A DNA stretch of 64,000 nucleotides from Myroides odoratimimus (GTDB lineage: Bacteria > Bacteroidota > Bacteroidia > Flavobacteriales > Flavobacteriaceae), in contig NZ_BCMQ01000012.1 of assembly GCF_001485415.1 (NCBI RefSeq), positions 29,324 to 93,323 on the forward strand, read 5' to 3'. The notes beneath the pieces were generated by a model. That model searched no databases. It saw nothing but the letters and a program-made list of their open reading frames with translations, and was not told the DNA's origin. Position 1 is the first letter of the stretch. Each line of letters begins with the position of its first letter. Below are positions 42,076 to 51,716 of the stretch, one piece after another. The position numbers and the translations under genes are program-made.

Positions 42076-43938
42076 ATGAGTAAATTATTTTCTCAAAATT
42101 GTATCCTATTCTTTAAAAGATTTCTTTTAATCTTCTTCTTTTATCAAGTATGTAGAGTAGGTTTCTATTTTTACAATTCACACTTATTAGATCCTTGGGA
42201 TTTAAATATATTTCTTGGGGGTGTTCGATTTGACTTAGCGGCACTAGGATTTATTAATATGGCATTCGCCTTATTACACTTATTCCCTGGTAAATTTCAA
42301 AATAACAAAGGATATCAACAGTTCTTATTTTACAGTTTCTACTTAGTGAATATATTCATACTATGTCTAAACTTTGTAGACTACGAATACTTTAGATTTA
42401 TCAGTAGACGTAGTTCTTATGCCTTTATCACTGCCTCTGGTATGGAACAAGAATTACCAGGATTATTAAAGAATTTCATTGTAGACTACTGGTGGATACC
42501 AGTCTATATGTTCTTATCCTTCGTAATATTCTGGTTGATATACAGAAAGATAGATTACAAAATCAAAAGCAGTAAATTCAATATTAAAGATACTGTCGTG
42601 ATGGTATTAGTAATAGGAATCATGCTAGTATTAGGTCGTGGGGGATTACAACGCAAACCTATTCGTCTAGTAGATGCATCTCAATATGGAGGATTAAAAA
42701 ATACAGCTCTAGTCTTAAACACTCCATTCTCTGTATTAAAAACAATGGGAAGAAACGAAAACTTAGAAGAGGTAAACTTCTATACTGAAGCTGAACTAGA
42801 CCAGGTATTTAATCCTGTACAAGAGTTCAAATATGACAGTATTAATAAAAAGAATGTTGTCTTGTTAATCGTTGAAAGTTTCGGTAGAGAAACGATGCAT
42901 AGAGGATTGACTCCATTTATGGATTCGCTAGCGCAGAATAGTCATTTCTTCGAAAATGCATTCGCTAATGGTAAAGTATCTATCGATGCTGTACCATCGT
43001 CTATCTCTAGTATTCCTAGCTTAATGAATAGAACATTTATTTCGTCTAGCTATGCATTAAACGACGTATATACACTACCTAAAATATTAAAAGAAAATGG
43101 ATATCACACTGCGTTCTTCCACGGTGCGTTCAACGGTAGTCAAAACTTCGATCAATATGCTAATGTAGCAGGTTTTGATGAATATTATGGAAAGAATGAA
43201 TACGAAGGCCCTGATGCATTTGACGGAACTTGGGGTGTATTTGATGAAGAGTTTTTACAGTTCTATATCAAACAATTAGACCGATTCAAGAAACCTTTTT
43301 TTACTACTCTATTCACAATTTCGTCACATAACCCATATACTATCCCTGAGAAGTATAAAGGTAAATTCCCTAAAGGAGAAGCAGACATCCACGAATCAAT
43401 CGCCTATGCTGATTATTCTCTTAAAAAGTTCTTCGAAACTGCAAAAAATAAAGAGTGGTATAACAATACTATTTTTATTATTACTGCAGACCATACCTGT
43501 GCAGAACCTATAGAAGATGAATGGAAAACGAATGTAGGTAAATTCCGTATTCCTATCTTGTTCTTTGCTCCTAATGACCCAAGTATAACAACTGAAAAAG
43601 TAGAGAAGAACTTCCAACAGATCGATATCCTACCAAGTTTACTGGACTATCTACAGATTAATACTAAGATTATTACTTATGGTAAATCTTATAAATCTGA
43701 TCAAGACTTTGTAGTAAACTACTTAGATAATATCTATAACTATGAAAAAGGAGATTATTACTTAGCTTTTGACGGGAAGAAAACCTTAGGTCTATACAAC
43801 TGGAAAAAAGATCCTCTACTAAAGCAAAACCTGATGAATACAGAGACAGTAAAAAGAGAAGAGATGGAAAAATTCATCAAAGCCTATATACAGTCCTTTA
43901 ATTCTAGAGTCAAAAACAATCAATTGACTGTGAAATAA
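42076..43938 (+). CDS. LTA synthase-type membrane sulfatase/phosphoglycerol transferase
   Basis: 620 residues from ATG 42076 (MSKLFSQN); a TTG two codons earlier is ignored. Five N-terminal membrane helices (to ~190) precede an extracytoplasmic alkaline-phosphatase-like domain (~260-560): VVLLIVESFGRE with the metal-binding Glu, NGKVSIDAVPSSISSIPSLM with the nucleophilic Ser/Thr position occupied by Ser, then FTTLFTISSHNPY and FIITADHTC with metal-binding Asp-His. In Gram-positives LtaS polymerises glycerol phosphate; Bacteroidota homologues more likely transfer phosphoethanolamine or phosphoglycerol to envelope lipids or glycans. Two glycosyltransferases follow, consistent with surface glycan assembly. 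Confidence 0.9.
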   Translation: MSKLFSQNCILFFKRFLLIFFFYQVCRVGFYFYNSHLLDPWDLNIFLGGVRFDLAALGFINMAFALLHLFPGKFQNNKGYQQFLFYSFYLVNIFILCLNFVDYEYFRFISRRSSYAFITASGMEQELPGLLKNFIVDYWWIPVYMFLSFVIFWLIYRKIDYKIKSSKFNIKDTVVMVLVIGIMLVLGRGGLQRKPIRLVDASQYGGLKNTALVLNTPFSVLKTMGRNENLEEVNFYTEAELDQVFNPVQEFKYDSINKKNVVLLIVESFGRETMHRGLTPFMDSLAQNSHFFENAFANGKVSIDAVPSSISSIPSLMNRTFISSSYALNDVYTLPKILKENGYHTAFFHGAFNGSQNFDQYANVAGFDEYYGKNEYEGPDAFDGTWGVFDEEFLQFYIKQLDRFKKPFFTTLFTISSHNPYTIPEKYKGKFPKGEADIHESIAYADYSLKKFFETAKNKEWYNNTIFIITADHTCAEPIEDEWKTNVGKFRIPILFFAPNDPSITTEKVEKNFQQIDILPSLLDYLQINTKIITYGKSYKSDQDFVVNYLDNIYNYEKGDYYLAFDGKKTLGLYNWKKDPLLKQNLMNTETVKREEMEKFIKAYIQSFNSRVKNNQLTVK

Positions 43939-43988
43939 TATTATAATAACCTTACATTTAACAATTATCTTTAGAGAACAAATAAATC

Positions 43989-44732
43989 ATGGCAATTAGT
44001 GGACTTGTAATAACATTTAACGAAGAAAAAAACATTGGAAAATGTTTAGATTCATTATTTCAATATTGTGAAGAAGTAATCATTATAGATTCAAATAGTA
44101 CAGATAAAACAGTGGAAATAGCTAAAAATAAAGGAGCTAAAGTTTATTCTCAAGCATACCTAGGCGACGGTCCCCAACGAACTTATGGATTACAATATTG
44201 TAAAAACGATTGGATTATGAACTTAGATGCTGATGAATTTTTGGATCAAGATGCATTAACTTTCATTTCGAAAAAATCTTATGAGAATAATACTTATGAT
44301 GCTTATAAATTCAGAGTCAAAAACTTTTTAGGAAATAAGTTAATTAACTTCTCTGGGTGGTATCCTGATTCAAAGATTCGCTTTTTTAATAAAAAAACAG
44401 CCTATCCTTCAGATCATATGGCTCACCAACATATTATAGCAACAAATGAAAAGAGCATCAACGTCCATATTTTACACTATGGATGGAGCTCTTATAAACA
44501 AGTTATAGACAAAAAAAATCAATACTCTACTTGGGCTGCTCAACAACTTTTTGATGAAGGCAAAAAAGTTTCTTCGTTTAAACCTATTTTAAACGGTATT
44601 GTAGCCTTCATTAGATGTTATTTCTTTAAAAAAGGAATTTTTAATGGAATAGATGGTCTTGCATTTGCTCTAATTCAATCTTTCTTTTCTTTTATGAAAT
44701 ATACTAAATTAATTAACTTGCATAAGCAATAA
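43989..44732 (+). CDS. Family 2 glycosyltransferase (WaaE/KdtX-like)
   Basis: 247 residues, GT-A fold. SGLVITFNEEKNIGKCLDSL at the N-terminus, VIIIDSNSTDKT, the metal-binding DAD (80-82) in MNLDADEF, and SGWYPDSKIRFFNK. It belongs to the group annotated as lipopolysaccharide core beta-glucosyltransferases (WaaE/KdtX). No transmembrane helices; a C-terminal hydrophobic/basic tail may associate with the membrane. It starts 50 bases after the sulfatase gene and is a paralogue of the next gene, so the three probably form one operon. Confidence 0.93.
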   Translation: MAISGLVITFNEEKNIGKCLDSLFQYCEEVIIIDSNSTDKTVEIAKNKGAKVYSQAYLGDGPQRTYGLQYCKNDWIMNLDADEFLDQDALTFISKKSYENNTYDAYKFRVKNFLGNKLINFSGWYPDSKIRFFNKKTAYPSDHMAHQHIIATNEKSINVHILHYGWSSYKQVIDKKNQYSTWAAQQLFDEGKKVSSFKPILNGIVAFIRCYFFKKGIFNGIDGLAFALIQSFFSFMKYTKLINLHKQ

Positions 44733-44787
44733 AGCAGCTTTTATTCTGTTACTATTACTAAATACATTCATCATTTAAATTATTACA

Positions 44788-45552
44788 ATGATCAATAAAT
44801 TGACTCTTTTAATCCCGACTAAAAATGAAGAAGACAAGATTAAACAGTGTATTTTATCTGCTAAAGACATTGTAAGTGAAATTATAGTTATAGATTCTTA
44901 TAGTCAAGATAATACTGTAAGCATTGCTGAAGGCTTAGGGGCAAAAGTTATACAACGCAAATTTGACAACTTCTCGAATCAAAAGAATTATGCTATACCT
45001 CATGCTAAAAATGATTGGATATTATTATTAGATGCAGATGAACAATTAACAGAAGACCTTAAACAAGAGATACAAGTCCTAATAAATAACGATAACATAA
45101 ATAATCACGAAGCTTATTGGGTATATAGATCGAACTACTTCTTTAATCAACTTATACATTATTCTGGATATCAGAAAGACAAAGTTATCCGTCTATTTAA
45201 TAAGCACAAATGTTCATATAAAAACTATGTTCATGAGAACTTAGTCGTAGATGGCACTATAGGCTTTTTAAAAAATAAACTATATCATAATACATATAGA
45301 GGATTTGACATTCATATTCAAAAACTTAATCAATATGCAACTCTACAAGCAGAGGATTATAATAAACGAACAGGTAAATTAACTCTATATCATTTTATTC
45401 TTAAACCAGCGTTTAGATTCTTAAAACACTATTTTATTCAACAAGGATTTAGAGATGGTGTACCAGGATTAATATTATCTGTTTTAAACAGTTACGCAAC
45501 CTTCCTTAGATATGTAAAACTATGGATGTTAAGAAATGATATCAAATCATAA
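44788..45552 (+). CDS. Family 2 glycosyltransferase, paralogue of the preceding gene
   Basis: 254 residues. LTLLIPTKNEEDKIKQCILS, IIVIDSYSQDNTVSIAEGLG, DAD (82-84) in LLLDADEQ, then HYSGYQKDKVIRLFNKHKC and HENLVVDG. Same WaaE/KdtX-like family as its neighbour, with clearly different acceptor-region residues, so it probably adds the next sugar. It begins 55 bases downstream. A perfect 19-bp terminator starts at its stop codon, so this is the end of the operon. Confidence 0.93.
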   Translation: MINKLTLLIPTKNEEDKIKQCILSAKDIVSEIIVIDSYSQDNTVSIAEGLGAKVIQRKFDNFSNQKNYAIPHAKNDWILLLDADEQLTEDLKQEIQVLINNDNINNHEAYWVYRSNYFFNQLIHYSGYQKDKVIRLFNKHKCSYKNYVHENLVVDGTIGFLKNKLYHNTYRGFDIHIQKLNQYATLQAEDYNKRTGKLTLYHFILKPAFRFLKHYFIQQGFRDGVPGLILSVLNSYATFLRYVKLWMLRNDIKS

Positions 45553-45592
45553 CAAAGAAAGATTATAGAGTTGTCTATAATCTTTCTTTGTT
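45551..45592 (+). terminator. Strong terminator after the glycosyltransferases
   Basis: AACAAAGAAAGATTATAGA and TCTATAATCTTTCTTTGTT, a perfect 19-bp stem with a GTTG loop, overlapping the stop codon of the upstream gene. Confidence 0.85.
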
Positions 45593-45659
45593 AAAATGAG
45601 TTTATTGAATTAAAAATTAAGAGTAAAATATTAAGTTTTAAAATCTTGTTTTTTTAGTC

Positions 45660-45667
45660 TATTTTTG
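45660..45667 (+). promoter_or_regulatory. Candidate -7 box of purL
   Basis: TATTTTTG, TAnnTTTG class, 35 bases upstream of the purL ATG. The upstream -33 block is not obvious. Confidence 0.45.
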
Positions 45668-45701
45668 TGCATTACAACAACAACTAAATATTCTTAACGT
45701 A

Positions 45702-48700
45702 ATGATTCATTTCTTCGAAAACCCTTCGAGAAAGTTCTACACTGTACAAGTGGAGAACAACTTATCTAATGAAGATATCCAAAAGTTAAATTGGTTATTT
45801 GGCAATGCCAAGCACATTAACGAGAAAACAATCAATGCTAAATTTGTCGGTCCACGCGCTACGATGGTTACTCCATGGAGTACGAATGCAGTAGAGATTA
45901 CTCAAAATATGGGGATCAATGGAATTATCCGTATTGAAGAGTTTGTAAAAGCTGAAGACAGTGACGCATTTGACCCTATGTTACTACAAGAGTTTGATGC
46001 ACTTCACCAAGACATCTTTACTATCAACATTGCTCCTGAAGCAATTAACTACATTGAAGACATCGCTAAATACAATGCACAAGAAGGTTTAGCTTTAAAT
46101 GAAGAAGAAATTACTTACCTAAATGAATTATCTACTAAACTTGGACGTAAGTTAACTGACTCTGAAGTATTCGGATTCTCTCAAGTTAACTCTGAGCACT
46201 GTCGTCACAAGATATTTAATGGTACATTCATCATTGATGGAGAAGAACAACCTACTTCCCTATTCAAATTAATTAGAAAAACATCTGAGACAAATCCTAA
46301 TGATATTGTTTCGGCTTATAAAGATAACGTTGCTTTCATAAAAGGTCCTAAGGTAACCCAGTTTGCTCCTAAATCAGCAGACAAGCCTGACTTCTACGCA
46401 GAGACTGAGTTTGACTCTGTGATCTCATTAAAAGCAGAAACGCATAACTTCCCTACTACAGTAGAGCCTTTTAACGGTGCTGCTACTGGATCAGGAGGAG
46501 AGATTCGCGACCGTTTAGCTGGTGGACAAGGTTCATTGCCATTAGCAGGTACTGCTATCTATATGACATCATACTCTCGCTTAGAAGAAAACCGCCCTTG
46601 GGAACAAGCGATGGACGAAAGAGCGTGGTTATACCAAACTCCTATTGATATCTTAATCAAAGCTTCTAATGGTGCTTCTGACTTTGGTAACAAATTTGGA
46701 CAACCATTAATCACAGGTTCTATCCTTACATTCGAACATGAAGAAGACGCTCGTAAACTTGGATTTGACAAGGTGATTATGCAAGCTGGAGGTATTGGAT
46801 ATGGTAAACTTGACCAAGCATTAAAACACAAGCCATCTGAAGGTGACCAAGTGGTAATCTTAGGTGGTGAGAACTACAGAATCGGTATGGGAGGTGCAGC
46901 AGTATCTTCTGCTAATACAGGTGCTTTTGGTTCAGGTATTGAGTTAAATGCTATCCAACGTTCTAACCCTGAGATGCAAAAACGTGCTGCTAATGCTATC
47001 CGTGCGATGGTAGAAGCTGAACACAACCCTATCGTATCTATTCACGATCACGGTGCGGGTGGACACTTAAACTGTCTTTCTGAGTTAGTAGAAGAAACAG
47101 GTGGAAACATCAACTTAGATGCTTTACCAGTAGGTGACCCTACTCTATCTGCTAAAGAAATTATTGGTAATGAGTCTCAAGAAAGAATGGGATTAGTTAT
47201 TGGGCAAAAAGACATCGATACTTTAGCGAAGATTGCTGAGAGAGAACGTGCTCCGATGTACACTGTAGGTGAGATTACAAATGATCACCGCTTTACGATA
47301 GAGTCTAAAACTAAAGGTGATAAACCTATGGACTTCGCTATCGAAGATATGTTCGGTAGTTCTCCTAAAACAATCATGGATGATAAAACTATCAACCGTG
47401 TATATGCTGATTTAGATTACTCTGTAAACAAAGTAGAAGAATACTTAAACCAATTATTACAATTAGAGGCTGTAGCTTCTAAAGATTGGTTAACAAATAA
47501 AGTAGACCGTTGTGTTGGTGGTCGTGTGGCTAAACAACAATGTACTGGCCCATTACAATTGCCATTAAACAACTTAGGTGCTATGGCACTTGATTATAAA
47601 GGTAAAGAAGGTATCGCTACTACTGTAGGACACGCTCCTATCGTAGCAATCATAGATCCTGCTGCAGGTAGTAGAAACGCTATCGCAGAGGCTTTATCTA
47701 ATATCGTTTGGGCTCCCCTAAAAGAAGGTATCAAGAACGTTTCTTTATCTGCTAACTGGATGTGGGCATGTAACAATACTGGAGAAGATGCTCGTCTATA
47801 CAAAGCCGTAAAAGCTTGTTCAGACTTCGCTATCGAATTAGGAATCAATATCCCTACAGGAAAAGATTCTTTATCGATGAAGCAGAAGTACCCTAATGAT
47901 GAAGTAATCGCACCTGGTACGGTTATTATCTCTGCAGCGGCTAACTGTACTGATATTACGAAAATAGTAGAACCTACTTTAAAGAAAAATGCTGGTTCTA
48001 TTTACTATATCAACTTGTCTAAAGATAGCTTCAAATTAGGAGGTTCTTCTTTCGCACAAGTATTAAACAAAATAGGTCAAGAAGTTCCTACTATCACTGA
48101 TGCTACTTATTTTAAGAATGCATTTAATGCTATTCAAGAATTAGTAGCTAATGAGCAAATCGCTGCTGGACACGATATCGGAAGTGGAGGTTTAGTTACT
48201 TCTCTTTTAGAAATGACGTTTGCAGATGTAAACTTAGGAGCTAAGTATGACTTAACTGCTCTTAACGAAAAGGATACTGTAAAAACATTATTCAACGAGA
48301 ACATCGCACTTATCGTTCAAACAAAAGACGATGCTACTTTAGAACAAGCTTTAGCTGCTAAAGGCGTTATCGCTACTAAGATAGGTACTGTAACTACAGA
48401 TGAACAAGTATCATTCACTAATGGTGCAGATCACTTTACATTTAACGTGCCTGCTATCAGAGATACTTGGGCTAAAACGTCTTACTTATTAGACCAAAAA
48501 CAAACGAAGAATAACAAAGCGACAGATCGTTATAACAACTATAAAGTACAACCTTTAAACTTCAGCTTCCCTGCTCAGTTTGACGGTAAAAAACCTGTGG
48601 TTGATGCTTCTAAACCAAGACCTAAAGCGGCTATTATCCGCGAGAAAGGTAGTAACTCTGAAAGAGAGGTTGCTAATGCTATGTTCTTAGCTGGTTTTGA

Positions 48701-49373
48701 TGTAAAAGACGTTCACATGACTGACCTTATCTCAGGAAGAGAAACATTAGAAGATATCCAATTTATCGGAGCTGTAGGTGGATTCTCTAACTCTGACGTA
48801 TTAGGATCTGCTAAAGGTTGGGCTGGTGCTTTTATGTACAACGAGAAAGCAAATACAGCATTGAAAAATTTCTTTGCTCGTCAAGACACTTTATCTGTAG
48901 GTATCTGTAATGGATGTCAGCTGTTTATGGAGTTAGAGTTAATCAACCCTGAACACAAAGTACATGGTAAGATGCAACACAATGACTCTCAAAAACACGA
49001 GAGTAACTTTACATCTGTAACAATTCAAGAGAACAACTCTATCATGCTTTCTACTTTAGCTGGAAGTACTTTAGGAGTGTGGATTTCACACGGTGAAGGT
49101 AAATTCAACTTACCTGAGACAGAAGATCAATACAATATCGTAGCGAAGTACGCTTATGATGCTTACCCTGCTAACCCTAATGGTTCTGACTTTAACACAG
49201 CGATGATGTGTGATACTACAGGACGCCATTTAGTAATGATGCCTCATATCGAGCGTTCATTATTCCAATGGCACTGGGCTAACTATCCAGAAGGAAGAAA
49301 AGATGAAGTTTCTCCTTGGATGGAAGCATTCGTTAATGCACGCAAGTGGATTGAAGAAAACAACGCTAAATAA
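45702..49373 (+). CDS. purL: Phosphoribosylformylglycinamidine synthase, large single-chain type
   Basis: 1223 residues, the fused PurL (FGAM synthase) of gamma-proteobacterial and eukaryotic type; no separate PurS/PurQ needed. N-terminal PurS-like segment, central ATP-grasp-like AIRS halves: [76 protein letters not shown]-terminal glutamine amidotransferase (from ~960) has catalytic Cys1069 in [11 protein letters not shown] and the His/Glu pair of [13 protein letters not shown] (1182, 1184). It converts FGAR to FGAM in purine synthesis using glutamine. Monocistronic, ending in a strong terminator. Confidence 0.97.
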   Translation: MIHFFENPSRKFYTVQVENNLSNEDIQKLNWLFGNAKHINEKTINAKFVGPRATMVTPWSTNAVEITQNMGINGIIRIEEFVKAEDSDAFDPMLLQEFDALHQDIFTINIAPEAINYIEDIAKYNAQEGLALNEEEITYLNELSTKLGRKLTDSEVFGFSQVNSEHCRHKIFNGTFIIDGEEQPTSLFKLIRKTSETNPNDIVSAYKDNVAFIKGPKVTQFAPKSADKPDFYAETEFDSVISLKAETHNFPTTVEPFNGAATGSGGEIRDRLAGGQGSLPLAGTAIYMTSYSRLEENRPWEQAMDERAWLYQTPIDILIKASNGASDFGNKFGQPLITGSILTFEHEEDARKLGFDKVIMQAGGIGYGKLDQALKHKPSEGDQVVILGGENYRIGMGGAAVSSANTGAFGSGIELNAIQRSNPEMQKRAANAIRAMVEAEHNPIVSIHDHGAGGHLNCLSELVEETGGNINLDALPVGDPTLSAKEIIGNESQERMGLVIGQKDIDTLAKIAERERAPMYTVGEITNDHRFTIESKTKGDKPMDFAIEDMFGSSPKTIMDDKTINRVYADLDYSVNKVEEYLNQLLQLEAVASKDWLTNKVDRCVGGRVAKQQCTGPLQLPLNNLGAMALDYKGKEGIATTVGHAPIVAIIDPAAGSRNAIAEALSNIVWAPLKEGIKNVSLSANWMWACNNTGEDARLYKAVKACSDFAIELGINIPTGKDSLSMKQKYPNDEVIAPGTVIISAAANCTDITKIVEPTLKKNAGSIYYINLSKDSFKLGGSSFAQVLNKIGQEVPTITDATYFKNAFNAIQELVANEQIAAGHDIGSGGLVTSLLEMTFADVNLGAKYDLTALNEKDTVKTLFNENIALIVQTKDDATLEQALAAKGVIATKIGTVTTDEQVSFTNGADHFTFNVPAIRDTWAKTSYLLDQKQTKNNKATDRYNNYKVQPLNFSFPAQFDGKKPVVDASKPRPKAAIIREKGSNSEREVANAMFLAGFDVKDVHMTDLISGRETLEDIQFIGAVGGFSNSDVLGSAKGWAGAFMYNEKANTALKNFFARQDTLSVGICNGCQLFMELELINPEHKVHGKMQHNDSQKHESNFTSVTIQENNSIMLSTLAGSTLGVWISHGEGKFNLPETEDQYNIVAKYAYDAYPANPNGSDFNTAMMCDTTGRHLVMMPHIERSLFQWHWANYPEGRKDEVSPWMEAFVNARKWIEENNAK

Positions 49374-49393
49374 TCAAATGGCTTATAAATAAC

Positions 49394-49426
49394 AAGAAGG
49401 GCTGTCTTAAATAGACAGCCCTTCTT
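49394..49426 (+). terminator. Terminator after purL
   Basis: AAGAAGGGCTGTCT with AGACAGCCCTTCTT, a perfect 14-bp stem, loop TAAAT. Confidence 0.88.
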
Positions 49427-49560
49427 TAGTATATAATAAATTTAAAAAACATTACACTCTTTGATTTAATACATAATTTGAGTTAAACAATTTGAATTGT
49501 ATATTTAAAAAAATATGCTTTACTATACCTTTAGTCTCTTAACCAACTAAAGAAACTATT

Positions 49561-50052
49561 ATGAAAAAAATTGTAGTACTTATAATTATAGCTATTACAA
49601 GTTATAATTTTACAGCATGTTCTAGCGATGATAATGTCCCTTACGAAGTAGCTAATTTTAAAGAGGAAATTATAAAAGAATGGACAATCGAAAAAAAGGA
49701 ATTTCTTGATAATAAAGGAAAAGTTATTCTAAGTATTGATTACACAAAGAAAAAAAAATGTTCAACTGAAAAATGGACTTTTAACAAAGAAGAAGTTAAT
49801 CGAAAAATATCTTCTACAAATCAAGCAGGAAATTGTAATGAAACAACAGACAAACTAAGTTACAAAGTAGTTGAACGAGATTTACTTGTCATGGTTCCTT
49901 CACAATCTACAAGTACATTTAAAAAAATAGAAATTTCAAATTTCTACCATTATAAAATGCATTTAGTAGAAAAAGTAAATAAAGAAGAAATAACTCTTAG
50001 TTTAGATTACCCTAAAGGCACACAAACCATAAAATATACTTTTAAAAGATAA
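49561..50052 (+). CDS. Lipoprotein of unknown function (lipocalin-like size)
   Basis: 163 residues. Lipobox in MKKIVVLIIIAITSYNFTAC, Cys20, followed by SSDDN. The mature part has beta-strand character, with W-T, E-x-W-T-F and F-x-K-I-E-I spacing (IIKEWTIEKKEFLDNKGKVI, CSTEKWTFNKEEVN, QTIKYTFKR) reminiscent of Bacteroidota lipocalin-like lipoproteins (DUF4488/lipocalin_4 type), but no firm family is assigned. Two internal cysteines could pair. It stands alone between terminators and converges with the minus-strand genes. Confidence 0.65.
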   Translation: MKKIVVLIIIAITSYNFTACSSDDNVPYEVANFKEEIIKEWTIEKKEFLDNKGKVILSIDYTKKKKCSTEKWTFNKEEVNRKISSTNQAGNCNETTDKLSYKVVERDLLVMVPSQSTSTFKKIEISNFYHYKMHLVEKVNKEEITLSLDYPKGTQTIKYTFKR

Positions 50053-50079
50053 CAAAGCCTCCCATTAGGAGGCTTTGTT
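50051..50079. terminator. Shared terminator between convergent genes
   Basis: AACAAAGCCTCC and GGAGGCTTTGTT, a perfect 12-bp stem with T/A runs on both sides. Confidence 0.85.
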
Positions 50080-50082
50080 ATT

Positions 50083-50520
50083 TTATTTCTTCTTTACAAA
50101 TTCATAAGAAGTATATCTAAAAACTCTTGCTTTATCAGGTGACATAATGGGATTTGCTACCTTGCGTTCATAAGAAGTAGGCACCCCCTTATCAATATAG
50201 TAATGCCCTTTTAGTTTAATAAAATAATCAAACTGTTTGTGGTATAAAGTATCACTATCAATTGCCAAGTTTTCAGTACTTGGTTCTATAAAAATACAAT
50301 CTTTTTCATCTATCTCATACCCTTCTACAAGAAAAGAGGCATCAATAAAATCTGCACAATCACAAGCCCAATTCACATACATCACTTCGATGGTTTCTTC
50401 TTTTCTTGAAAGTTGAGAGGGTTGTTTTGAGCGCTCAAGGTAAGAAAGGTAACCAATCCATCCCAAAATCACAGCTACAAAAACTATTAATAATCCTATT
50501 ACTACCTTTTTTACTTTCAT
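50083..50520 (-). CDS. Single-pass membrane-anchored protein of unknown function
   Basis: 145 residues. One transmembrane helix near the N-terminus (VVIGLLIVFVAVILGWIGYL) followed by an exported domain of about 115 residues with a VNWACDCADFIDASF stretch: three cysteines, two in a C-D-C arrangement and a third in KDCIFIEPS. The cysteines could bind metal or form a disulfide. No family recognised. It starts two bases after the zinc-ribbon protein and is co-transcribed, so its role is probably linked to the SPFH/zinc-ribbon module. Confidence 0.6.
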   Translation of the reverse strand: MKVKKVVIGLLIVFVAVILGWIGYLSYLERSKQPSQLSRKEETIEVMYVNWACDCADFIDASFLVEGYEIDEKDCIFIEPSTENLAIDSDTLYHKQFDYFIKLKGHYYIDKGVPTSYERKVANPIMSPDKARVFRYTSYEFVKKK

Positions 50521-50522
50521 AC

Positions 50523-51611
50523 CTATGCATCTTTAAACAAGTACACTAAGAAACATAATACAATCAATCCTAATAAAACTGCAAAAGCAATCTTCCAAGT
50601 ACTGTATGGTCGTTCGCCTGTAATTCTACCTGTTACTCCATTGACATAGAAAGTATACTGCTTATTACCATAAGAAAAAGAACTTACATATAAAGGCAAA
50701 AGGATATGCTTAAAAGTAATATAGGACAGATCTGTATTCATATTATGTATACGCTGTTCATCTCCCCCTATATTTCTTCTTACACTTTCTCTTTCATATT
50801 GATAGACGATATCTCTGGCCTTATCATATCCTTCTTTTAAATCTACTTGGTATTTCTCTGTAATAAACCCGCTTAAATAATCTGGTTTTATCTTTTGTAC
50901 GCCTTTAGGATCCCAACCTGTAGAGATAGAATTAAGTAAATCCATCTTCAGTGTTTTACTTCCTGTCACTAAGATATCATCATAGAAGTTAGAGACTCTA
51001 CCACTTACTCTTGACCACGAAACTCTACGTTCTCTTCTTTTATTATCTCCACTACCTACTGTCACATAATAGGCATCTCCACGCTCCCCTCTATAGTCAG
51101 TATGAGTTTGCATATCATAGGTCCAAAAAGGTACATATACTCCTCTTAGATTATCCGCAGAGAATATCCCTCTCTGTATTTTATTAGGGGCAAACCATAA
51201 ATCTTTTATCCACTTCTGTAATATACCTGACACTTGATTCCTATCTACAGCAAAAGGAGATACATACTCCGGCTTAATATATCGTTCTTCGTGTATATCT
51301 TGTTCTACTAAAGGATTTGCACAATAAGGGCATGCCATCGACTTCAGGTTCTCATCTACGGTAGAAGTAGCATGACAACTACTGCATTCTACAACCTTCG
51401 TAGTACTAAAGCTCTCTTTTTCATAACTCTCCATAAAACTGGCGAAATCATGCTCATTCAAATCTTTTGTCCCCTGCTCTATTTCCTTTACAGTACCACA
51501 ATACTCACATACTAATGCTTGAGCACTTGGCTTATAGGTCATTGGCCCACCACATGAGCTACATGGTGTAGCTTCTGATGTATTTAATTTTATCTCTTCT
51601 CCTGACGACAC
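50523..51611 (-). CDS. TFIIB-type double zinc-ribbon membrane protein (YdjH/YdjI-like partner)
   Basis: 362 residues. Two N-terminal zinc ribbons, CSSCGGP and CEYCG (~16-38), and CSSCHATS and CPYCANP (~76-100). A central beta-rich domain (~105-320; FAVDRNQVSGILQKWIKDLW, YVPFWTYDMQTHTDYRGERG) has no known catalytic motif, and one C-terminal helix (WKIAFAVLLGLIVLCFLVYL) ends it, leaving it tail-anchored with zinc ribbons probably cytoplasmic. Proteins of this type accompany SPFH proteins in many bacteria, but the function is not established. The SPFH gene precedes it, separated by a hairpin. Confidence 0.8.
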   Translation of the reverse strand: MSSGEEIKLNTSEATPCSSCGGPMTYKPSAQALVCEYCGTVKEIEQGTKDLNEHDFASFMESYEKESFSTTKVVECSSCHATSTVDENLKSMACPYCANPLVEQDIHEERYIKPEYVSPFAVDRNQVSGILQKWIKDLWFAPNKIQRGIFSADNLRGVYVPFWTYDMQTHTDYRGERGDAYYVTVGSGDNKRRERRVSWSRVSGRVSNFYDDILVTGSKTLKMDLLNSISTGWDPKGVQKIKPDYLSGFITEKYQVDLKEGYDKARDIVYQYERESVRRNIGGDEQRIHNMNTDLSYITFKHILLPLYVSSFSYGNKQYTFYVNGVTGRITGERPYSTWKIAFAVLLGLIVLCFLVYLFKDA

Positions 51612-51667
51612 TTCTTATTCTAATTAAATAGCTATTAACTTTCTCTTTATTCTAATCCTGTACAAAA

Positions 51668-51705
51668 AAGGTGCTGAAGAAGATTTAAAGCCTCTGAAGC
51701 ACCTT
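51668..51705 (-). terminator. Hairpin between the SPFH and zinc-ribbon genes
   Basis: AAGGTGCT pairs with AGCACCTT, with weaker pairing inside; minus-strand T run follows. It may attenuate read-through, lowering expression of the downstream genes relative to the SPFH protein. Confidence 0.6.
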
Positions 51706-51716
51706 TGTTTATCGTA

